From the NCBI GenBank assembly GCA_905235355.1, contig CAJOLM010000062.1, positions 1-6,551 on the forward strand: a stretch of 6,551 bases of DNA. The letters run 5' to 3'. Position numbers and translations under genes: made by a program. Origin of the DNA: an uncultured Elusimicrobiales bacterium (GTDB lineage: Bacteria; Elusimicrobiota; Elusimicrobia; Elusimicrobiales; Elusimicrobiaceae). Each line of letters starts with the position of its first letter. Positions within the stretch are counted from its first letter, which is position 1. A model generated the notes under the pieces. It worked only from the letters and a program-made list of their open reading frames with translations. It was not told the origin of the DNA and did not search any database. Shown piece after piece: positions 1 through 4,987 of the stretch.

Positions 1-123
1 TGTCGTCCCCGAGTGCTTTTATCGGAGACCTCAACTACTTTTTTAAGGATGAGATCCCCGATTACAAATTTCGGGGATGGCAACCTTTTATATCCCGCAT
101 AAAAACACTGCGGGATGACGACA
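1..123. repeat. REP/REPIN-like cluster of three palindromes with inverted ends
   Basis: Three hairpin-forming units lie side by side. Unit A (about 3-29) pairs GTCCCCGA with TCGGAGAC with one mismatch. Unit B pairs ATCCCCGA (54-61) with TCGGGGAT (71-78) around a 9-base loop. Unit C pairs ATCCCGC (92-98) with GCGGGAT (110-116) around an 11-base loop. The outer ends are perfect inverted copies, TGTCGTC at 1-7 and GACGACA at 117-123. Unit A also resembles the reverse complement of unit C through TGTCGTC, CCCG, AGTG, TTTTAT and CGG. Two inverted REP-like units around a spacer is the form of a REPIN, a non-autonomous element moved by RAYT transposases in other bacteria. No transposase is present here, and the left edge coincides with the window edge, so the true boundary is unknown. 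Confidence 0.55.
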
Positions 124-146
124 CAACAACATCACCATACCCCCGT

Positions 147-174
147 ATTGTATCAAAAAAAAAAAACAAGTCAA
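147..174 (-). promoter_or_regulatory. Candidate leftward sigma-70 promoter reading out of the window
   Basis: On the minus strand TTGACT (174-169) is followed after 16 bases by TACAAT (152-147), close to the sigma-70 consensus. The spacer contains a run of 12 T on that strand (A at 155-166 on the plus strand). It lies just past the terminator at 204-233, so it would serve a new leftward unit whose first gene is outside the window. Its transcript would begin near base 140 and carry the palindrome cluster at 1-123 in its leader. No coding region is visible between this promoter and base 1. Confidence 0.4.
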
Positions 175-203
175 GCCCTATGTTTGCGCACGCATTTTCC
201 GAC

Positions 204-233
204 AAGAAAAACCCCCTTAAAATAAGGGGGTTT
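204..233 (-). terminator. Intrinsic terminator of the leftward three-gene unit
   Basis: The arms AAACCCCCTTA (209-219) and TAAGGGGGTTT (223-233) form an 11-bp perfect stem with a 3-base loop. Read leftward, the stem is followed at once by a T-rich tail (TTCTT, following the TTT of the stem). It lies about 50 bases beyond the stop codon of the last membrane-protein gene (286), which fits the end of that operon. On the plus strand the tail is TTTACTTTAG, so rightward termination would be weaker. Confidence 0.8.
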
Positions 234-285
234 ACTTTAGTATAGGACTCGGCCTCTATTATGCATCTTGTTGCCTCAAAACGTC

Positions 286-813
286 TCACGGGGCTATTGT
301 CAGCCATAAAATAAATATTACCCAATGTATGATTGTTCTGGTTTTGGAAAATACAGGATATTTATGCAATTGATACAATGCGATCAGACACCATATACCT
401 GTCAACACCCCTGTTACCAAAGCACGCGCAGAAGGGCTGTAATATCCATCCGGCCAGAAGAAATAAGTAGGACACTGCATATCCAGAAAGGGGCCTATAG
501 CCGTTTCTATAAACAGCCAATTCCAAAACCACACCAAAAACGTCCTTGTAAACGGTTTTAAACGCCATACCCCTCTGGCTAAAAGCACTATTTCCAACCC
601 CGCTAAATAATAACTAGCAAATTGATCTACGTAAAATTTAGTAAGACAAGCTGACTCATCAAAAATAGAAATATTTTGTAAAGAAGCGAAGGGAGTTTGA
701 GATAGCCTACATGTGGCATATATCATACTCAACACAGCCTGTATCAGAAAAAGCCGACATGCCAAATCCACTAGGACAGAAATTGTTTTCTTAATCCAAT
801 GTACTATCTTCAC
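286..813 (-). CDS. Multi-pass membrane protein, paralogue of its upstream neighbour
   Basis: Function not recognised. The protein has about 175 residues and roughly five hydrophobic segments (about 11-33, 63-83, 91-111, 130-149, 158-173), so it should sit in the cytoplasmic membrane. It is clearly related to the product of the preceding gene. Shared landmarks are a Glu in the second membrane segment followed by Leu-Ala, Trp-Phe-Trp (95-97), Cys-Pro (114-115), an LYxLxKYxV stretch (146-154) and a His-Val pair (163-165). An ATG at 846 would give 186 residues, but no ribosome-binding site precedes it. The GTG at 813 is preferred because GGGGAAG lies 8 bases upstream and its first residues, (M)KIVHWIKK, match the neighbour's MKIVNRLFF. 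The length then nearly equals the neighbour's 172. The gene begins 45 bases after the upstream stop and ends just before a terminator. As a paired membrane protein behind a wall-acting enzyme it could be an immunity protein; this is inference. Confidence 0.75.
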   Translation of the reverse strand: MKIVHWIKKTISVLVDLACRLFLIQAVLSMIYATCRLSQTPFASLQNISIFDESACLTKFYVDQFASYYLAGLEIVLLARGVWRLKPFTRTFLVWFWNWLFIETAIGPFLDMQCPTYFFWPDGYYSPSARALVTGVLTGIWCLIALYQLHKYPVFSKTRTIIHWVIFILWLTIAP

Positions 814-821
814 AAGATGGT

Positions 822-828
822 CTTCCCC
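822..828 (-). promoter_or_regulatory. Ribosome-binding site that selects the GTG start at 813
   Basis: The minus strand reads GGGGAAG here, 8 bases before a GTG codon at 813-811. The competing ATG at 846-844 is preceded by GATGAAAATAAAAT, which has no purine-rich Shine-Dalgarno match at a useful distance. Together with the matching N-termini of the two paralogues this favours the shorter protein. Confidence 0.5.
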
Positions 829-858
829 AATTAGTATATCTAGCATATTTTATTTTCA

Positions 859-1377
859 TCATATTCCCGCAGACGCCACTACCATAGATATACCTCTCCA
901 CACAATCGGACTCCAAAAACAAACCGCCACTACAATGTGAAAAATCTTTTCGGCACGCGGCATGACTCGATATTTATACAGATGATATAATCCCCATCCG
1001 CTCCATACCGCCCAGCCTATACCTTTCACCACCTCTAAAAGAGATTGCTCCAACGTTTGCACCTCTCCGGGTCCCAACACGGCCGGACAAAAAATATGAA
1101 AAATAGCGGTGATAAAATACATAAACAATACCACTTGCCAAAACCAGCACATAAATTTACGTCCGAAACTTCCTTGTGTGCTTCCTATCCACGCGGTCAG
1201 CATAGCCAGGTATATCAGTTCTATATAAGTATATATCCGGTAGACATAAAATCCCATTTCATGCTGGTAAAATGTGGCATGTTTAATAAATTCCAAGTCA
1301 CCCGGCAATTCAAAAAGCATATACCAGATATAAAATAAACTTAATCCGTAGAAAAATAAGCGGTTAACAATTTTCAT
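859..1377 (-). CDS. Multi-pass membrane protein, middle gene of the leftward unit
   Basis: Function not recognised. The 172-residue product is strongly hydrophobic, with about five candidate membrane segments (near 7-23, 45-65, 74-97, 113-133, 145-165) and many Trp, Tyr and Phe residues. Landmarks shared with the next gene's product are YIELIYLA (51-58), Trp-Phe-Trp (78-80), Cys-Pro (97-98), KGIGW (118-122), LYHLYKYRV (130-138) and IFHIV (145-149). Spacing between these landmarks is nearly constant in both proteins, so they are tandem duplicates that have diverged. The ATG at 1377 has a modest GGATGGG ribosome-binding site just upstream. The gene starts 94 bases after the stop of the transpeptidase-like gene, in an AT-rich gap that may hold an internal promoter. 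A role as membrane immunity or export partner of the enzyme is possible but only inferred from position. Confidence 0.8.
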   Translation of the reverse strand: MKIVNRLFFYGLSLFYIWYMLFELPGDLEFIKHATFYQHEMGFYVYRIYTYIELIYLAMLTAWIGSTQGSFGRKFMCWFWQVVLFMYFITAIFHIFCPAVLGPGEVQTLEQSLLEVVKGIGWAVWSGWGLYHLYKYRVMPRAEKIFHIVVAVCFWSPIVWRGISMVVASAGI

Positions 1378-1424
1378 AACCCATCCAAGTAGTAAATATA
1401 GTTATAATTGGTTATATACCATAT

Positions 1425-1445
1425 TTAAATTATAACATAATTTAA
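1425..1445. promoter_or_regulatory. Dyad over a candidate internal extended -10 promoter
   Basis: The gap between the transpeptidase-like gene and the first membrane-protein gene contains 9-bp perfect inverted arms, TTAAATTAT (1425-1433) and ATAATTTAA (1437-1445), around a 3-base centre. On the minus strand the dyad contains TGTTATAAT (1437-1429), a consensus extended -10. No good -35 is seen at 16-18 bases. The promoter would start transcription near 1422, about 45 bases before the ATG at 1377. A dyad centred on a -10 is the usual place for a repressor site, but the arms are pure A/T, so chance is a serious alternative. Confidence 0.35.
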
Positions 1446-1471
1446 TTAATTATTTCTTCCGCTTTTTTATT

Positions 1472-2149
1472 TTAGAATTCATCATCCGGTACATCCTTCA
1501 CTTCATCCAAGTACTTCACGGCTAAAGGAACTTCTTTTTGGTTTTTTCCACGGTATTTTTCAATAAATCCACAAAATGCTTTTTCCCCATGTTGCAAATC
1601 AATACAACCTAGGCTGCCCGGCTCATCTCCACCGTGAATAAAAAAATTTCCTCGCCCGGTTTCTTTTGCCTGCTTGTCACTTTGCGAAATAGCAATACGG
1701 CAATCCCCCCAAGAACGGCGACCGCCCGGAAACTTACCTATGTCTTTATGAATTAGCCCCCCTGCTAAGGAGACAACATCATCTTTCAATGTCGGACGTT
1801 GCACTTCCTGCGGATTAATTTTGTAGTTTCCTTCAGGTATAGGACCGCTAAGTAATTCTTGGCGATATTTGGAATAGTCAAATTCATCTCCAAAACGTGG
1901 CTCACCAGATACAGCGGGTAACTCTTGTACTATTTCTTTTCCTTTTTCATCCACAGCCGTAGTGATGACGTATATTCCATTAAACACAATAGATTTAATA
2001 TACGGTCCTTTGAGCGGTTGCTGCTGCGGTTTTGGGGCAGATAGGTTCTCTTGCTCCCGCTGCCCGAAACGATACGGCGTGACACGCTGTTTTTTTCCAT
2101 CAATTAGACGAAACACATCCTGTTGGGGATGATATTTTATTTTATCCAT
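1472..2149 (-). CDS. L,D-transpeptidase-like protein of Tlde1/DUF2778 type
   Basis: Likely a cysteine enzyme acting on peptidoglycan peptide stems. Known Tlde1 proteins cut or exchange residues on tetrapeptides and are delivered as type VI effectors. The 225-residue product has a Pro/Gln-rich N-terminal part (about 30-48) and a catalytic domain (about 50-215). The domain starts with ELPAVSGEP (76-84) and PIPEGNYKI (103-111), matching the usual 'SGk...tPxGxyxI' entry of these enzymes. RRSWGDCRIAI (144-154) follows. The signature IHGGDEPGSLGCIDL (171-185) supplies His172, Ser179, Gly181 and the presumed nucleophile Cys182. There is no signal peptide or membrane segment, unlike housekeeping wall-crosslinking transpeptidases. 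The ATG at 2149 is supported by AAGGAG at 2157-2162 with 7 bases between. It is the first gene of a three-gene leftward unit with two paralogous membrane proteins. Family assignment is from motif recall. Effector, phage-lysis or wall-maintenance roles cannot be separated from sequence alone. Confidence 0.8.
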   Translation of the reverse strand: MDKIKYHPQQDVFRLIDGKKQRVTPYRFGQREQENLSAPKPQQQPLKGPYIKSIVFNGIYVITTAVDEKGKEIVQELPAVSGEPRFGDEFDYSKYRQELLSGPIPEGNYKINPQEVQRPTLKDDVVSLAGGLIHKDIGKFPGGRRSWGDCRIAISQSDKQAKETGRGNFFIHGGDEPGSLGCIDLQHGEKAFCGFIEKYRGKNQKEVPLAVKYLDEVKDVPDDEF

Positions 2150-2284
2150 AGTTTATCTCCTTCTATGACTGATAATTCGGGAAGATCTGCAGGATTTACG
2201 GCTGGTTAATACACCATAAGAAATTAATTAACAACAGAGGACACATCTTTTAGATAAGCAGAATAAATCTTTTTGATTAGCATA

Positions 2285-2314
2285 ATTATATCAAATTAAT
2301 TAGTAGTTTGTCAA
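2285..2314 (-). promoter_or_regulatory. Consensus extended -10 promoter of the leftward unit
   Basis: On the minus strand TTGACA (2314-2309) is followed after 18 bases by TATAAT (2290-2285). TGA immediately precedes the -10, making it an extended -10 element. Both hexamers match the sigma-70 consensus exactly. Transcription would start near 2278, leaving a leader of about 130 bases before the ATG at 2149. I see no riboswitch or strong hairpin in that leader. The sequence AAATTAATTA occurs in the spacer (2293-2302) and again in the leader (2221-2230). Confidence 0.7.
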
Positions 2315-2369
2315 GGGGCATCCAAATGCTTCTTTTAATCATATTTACCACACAATGTATACGCACACC

Positions 2370-2400
2370 TTGCACTAGATTTTATATAATGTTTATATAA
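2370..2400 (+). promoter_or_regulatory. Candidate clpC promoter with paired TTATATAA boxes
   Basis: TTGCAC (2370-2375) followed after 18 bases by TATATA (2394-2399) is a reasonable sigma-70 promoter, placing the start near 2406 with a leader of about 25 bases. The self-complementary octamer TTATATAA occurs twice, at 2382-2389 and 2393-2400, exactly 11 bp apart. An alternative -10, TATAAT at 2385-2390, has no matching -35. No CIRCE (HrcA) inverted repeat and no CtsR-type GGTCAAA heptamer repeat is visible between 2150 and 2431. Confidence 0.45.
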
Positions 2401-2431
2401 CGAGTAGGGCTTTAAAAATTAAGGGGTTACG

Positions 2432-4966
2432 ATGGCAAAACGATTTACTGAAAATGCGCAAAAAATTATTCTCGTCGCGCAAGAGGAAGCCAAACGGCTT
2501 AATCATGACTACGTCGGTACTGAACACATTTTACTAGGGCTTACCGCCTTAAACGGCACCGTATCTAATAAAATTTTAACTTCTCTGGGCGTTACGTTCC
2601 GCAAAGTGCGCCTGGAAATTGAAAAAATGGTGGGCATCGGTGATGCTATTATGCTGCTGGGTGAAATTCCCTTCACGCCGCGCGCCAAAAAAGTACTGGA
2701 ATATGCGGTGGAAGAATCCCAATCCCTGGGCATGGACCATATCGGCACGGAGCATATTCTCTTGGGCCTGGTGCGTGAGGAAGAAGGCATGGCCAGCACC
2801 ATTTTGCAAAATTTAGACGTCACCCTAAATGCTATTCGCGAAAGTACACTAAACTTTTTAGAAGGGGCGCGCCCCCAAGATTTAGCTGAAGAAGCTGCCT
2901 CTGCCAATAACGAAATGGACGAGGAAGTTGACATCCCGGACCCGACTTTCCGCTCGGAACAATTACCTTCTCACAAAGCAGAAAAAACCAAAAGCCAAAC
3001 ACCTACTTTGGATGAATATACGCGCGATTTAACGGCACTAGCCAAAAAAGAAGCGTTGGACCCGGTTATCGGGCGCGAAAATGAAATTGAACGCTTGGTA
3101 CAAATTTTGGCCCGCCGCACCAAAAATAATCCGGTGCTGTTGGGCGAGCCCGGCGTCGGCAAGACGGCTATTGTAGAGGGCCTGGCGCAGCGCATGGCCA
3201 AGGGCGATATCACCGTGTTAGAAGACAAACGCCTGCTCGCGTTGGACTTGGCATCTGTAGTGGCGGGCACAAAGTACCGCGGCGAATTTGAACAACGCTT
3301 AAAAAATATCATTGATGAAGCCGCAGCCGACAAGCACGTCATCATTTTTATTGACGAGCTGCACACGTTAATCGGTGCCGGGGCAGCCGAAGGCTCCATG
3401 GACGCATCTAATATGCTTAAACCCGCCCTAGCACGCGGAGAGATACAATGTATCGGTGCAACCACCTTTGACGAATATCGCAAATATATTGAGTCAGACT
3501 CTGCCTTTGAACGCCGCTTTCAACCGGTAAATGTAGATCCGCCCGACGTGGACCAAACAGTGCAGATTTTGCTTGGCATCCGCCCGAAATATGAGGAGCA
3601 TCACCACGTACGCTACACCGACGATGCCGTGCAAGCAGCCGCCGCGATTGCTGACCGTTATATTACAGACCGCGCCCAACCGGATAAAGCCATTGACCTG
3701 TTTGACGAGGCAGGGGCCCGCGCACGCTTAAAAACCGCTTCGCTGCCGCCGGAAATCCGCGAGCAACAGCGCAAATATCAAGCTGCCACCGCAGCCAAAG
3801 AAGCGGCTCTGCGTGATAAACAATTTGAAGAAGCTTCCCGCTTAAAAGCCACGGAAGAAAACCTCAAACAACAATTAGACGAACTCAAAAATGCTTGGCA
3901 GAAAAAGCGCGAGGACCAAGTCACCGAAGTGACGCAAGAGGATATTGCGCTGGTAGCCAGCAAATGGACGGGCATCCCGGTTACCCGCATGACGCAAAGT
4001 GAAACCGATAAAATCTTGCACATGGAAGAGCATCTGCATGAGCGCATTATCGGGCAGGAAGAAGCCGTCAAAGTCGTTTCGCAGGCTATCCGCAGAAACC
4101 GCACGGGGCTTGGCAATCCGCACCGTCCGATTGGCGGGTTTTTGTTCCTGGGGCCGACGGGCGTGGGTAAAACCGAACTGGCCAAGAGCCTTGCTTCGTT
4201 CCTGTTTGGCGACGAAGAAGCCATGGTGCGTATTGACATGTCTGAGTATATGGAAAAATTTGCTGTCTCCCGCTTAATTGGCGCACCTCCGGGCTATGTG
4301 GGGTATGAAGAAGGCGGCCAACTCACCGAAGCGGTCCGCCGCCGTCCGTATAGCGTGGTGGTATTAGACGAGCTGGAAAAAGCGCACCCGGATATTTACA
4401 ATATTCTGCTGCAAGTGCTAGATGAAGGCGCACTGACCGACAATTTGGGGCACCGCGTCAGCTTTAAAAACTGCGTGATTATTATGACCTCTAACGTCGG
4501 CGCGCGTGAAATTACCAACAAAGGCTCGTCCTTAGGTTTTACAGCCGCTACGGAAGAAAAACAGCACGAAGATATGCGCGGCCACGTCATGGAAGCCGTC
4601 AAAAAAACCTTCAATCCGGAGTTTATCAACCGTATTGATGAAATTGTGGTTTTCCATGCGCTTAACAAAACGCATATCAAACAGATTTTGGACTTGCTGC
4701 TTGGCAAAGTGCAGGCCAAACTGGCAGACCGCCAACTGACCCTGGAACTGACAGACGCCGCCAAAGAATATCTCATTGAGCAAGGTTTTGATGAGAAATA
4801 CGGCGCGCGCCCCTTGCTGCGCACGATACAGCGCCTGCTGGAAGATCCGCTGGCAGAGCACATTTTAATCAGCCAGTATGCAGCCGGAGCTAAAATTTTA
4901 GTAGACTTAGATAAAGAAACCCAAAAACTCGGTTTCTCTGCAGCCACCCAACCGGTGGCGGCATAA
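2432..4966 (+). CDS. clpC: ClpC, AAA+ unfoldase of the ClpCP protease
   Basis: ATP-driven unfoldase that feeds proteins into the ClpP peptidase in the cytoplasm. The 844 residues show the full ClpC plan. A duplicated Clp N-domain (about 1-145) has two GTEHILLGL repeats (29-37 and 105-113); Glu31 and Glu107 match the positions that bind phosphoarginine in Bacillus ClpC. A charged linker follows (146-190). The first AAA+ module has Walker A GEPGVGKT (238-245), pore loop KYRG (281-284), Walker B ending in Asp308-Glu309 and Arg fingers 361-362. The UVR-containing coiled-coil middle domain is at about 440-490. The second module has Walker A GPTGVGKT (574-581), pore loop GYVG (621-624), LDE of Walker B (645-647), Arg734 in NPEFINRIDE, and sensor-2 GARPL (791-795). 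LGF (701-703) is the expected ClpP-docking loop, which separates it from ClpB. AAGGGG (2421-2426) precedes the ATG. No mcsA, mcsB or ctsR is next to it; recA follows after 21 bases, probably co-transcribed. Confidence 0.96.
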   Translation: MAKRFTENAQKIILVAQEEAKRLNHDYVGTEHILLGLTALNGTVSNKILTSLGVTFRKVRLEIEKMVGIGDAIMLLGEIPFTPRAKKVLEYAVEESQSLGMDHIGTEHILLGLVREEEGMASTILQNLDVTLNAIRESTLNFLEGARPQDLAEEAASANNEMDEEVDIPDPTFRSEQLPSHKAEKTKSQTPTLDEYTRDLTALAKKEALDPVIGRENEIERLVQILARRTKNNPVLLGEPGVGKTAIVEGLAQRMAKGDITVLEDKRLLALDLASVVAGTKYRGEFEQRLKNIIDEAAADKHVIIFIDELHTLIGAGAAEGSMDASNMLKPALARGEIQCIGATTFDEYRKYIESDSAFERRFQPVNVDPPDVDQTVQILLGIRPKYEEHHHVRYTDDAVQAAAAIADRYITDRAQPDKAIDLFDEAGARARLKTASLPPEIREQQRKYQAATAAKEAALRDKQFEEASRLKATEENLKQQLDELKNAWQKKREDQVTEVTQEDIALVASKWTGIPVTRMTQSETDKILHMEEHLHERIIGQEEAVKVVSQAIRRNRTGLGNPHRPIGGFLFLGPTGVGKTELAKSLASFLFGDEEAMVRIDMSEYMEKFAVSRLIGAPPGYVGYEEGGQLTEAVRRRPYSVVVLDELEKAHPDIYNILLQVLDEGALTDNLGHRVSFKNCVIIMTSNVGAREITNKGSSLGFTAATEEKQHEDMRGHVMEAVKKTFNPEFINRIDEIVVFHALNKTHIKQILDLLLGKVQAKLADRQLTLELTDAAKEYLIEQGFDEKYGARPLLRTIQRLLEDPLAEHILISQYAAGAKILVDLDKETQKLGFSAATQPVAA

Positions 4967-4987
4967 CCGTTTTTTCACGGAGGAAAC

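Noticed and set aside
1..123. CRISPR array from the repeated hairpins
   Set aside because: Repeats are inverted and unequal in sequence, spacers are not of uniform length, and no cas gene is present.
62..325. Leftward open frame of 87 codons overlapping the last membrane gene
   Set aside because: It runs through the operon terminator, a promoter candidate and the palindrome cluster, contains a stretch of phenylalanines from the poly-T tract, and lacks a ribosome-binding site or recognisable domain.
325..1338. Rightward open frames at 325-561, 713-940 and 1045-1338
   Set aside because: All lie antisense to the two membrane-protein genes, have no family resemblance and no convincing ribosome-binding site.
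2221..2302. Direct repeat AAATTAATTA at 2221-2230 and 2293-2302 as an operator pair
   Set aside because: Ten A/T-only bases in an AT-rich gap are likely to recur by chance, and a similar string occurs at 1443-1451; noted only in the promoter entry.
2150..2431. CIRCE or CtsR operator upstream of clpC
   Set aside because: No TTAGCACTC/GAGTGCTAA dyad and no tandem GGTCAAA heptamers are present; the GTCAAGGGGC at 2310-2319 is a single partial match and belongs to the leftward -35.
4890..4901. 12-bp perfect palindrome CTAAAATTTTAG near the 3' end of clpC as a recA operator
   Set aside because: It is wholly coding for conserved-looking residues, resembles no LexA site known to me, and has no clear promoter around it.
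4967..4980. Small hairpin CCGT / ACGG between clpC and recA as a terminator or attenuator
   Set aside because: The stem is only 4 bp with the T run in its loop, too weak to stop transcription.
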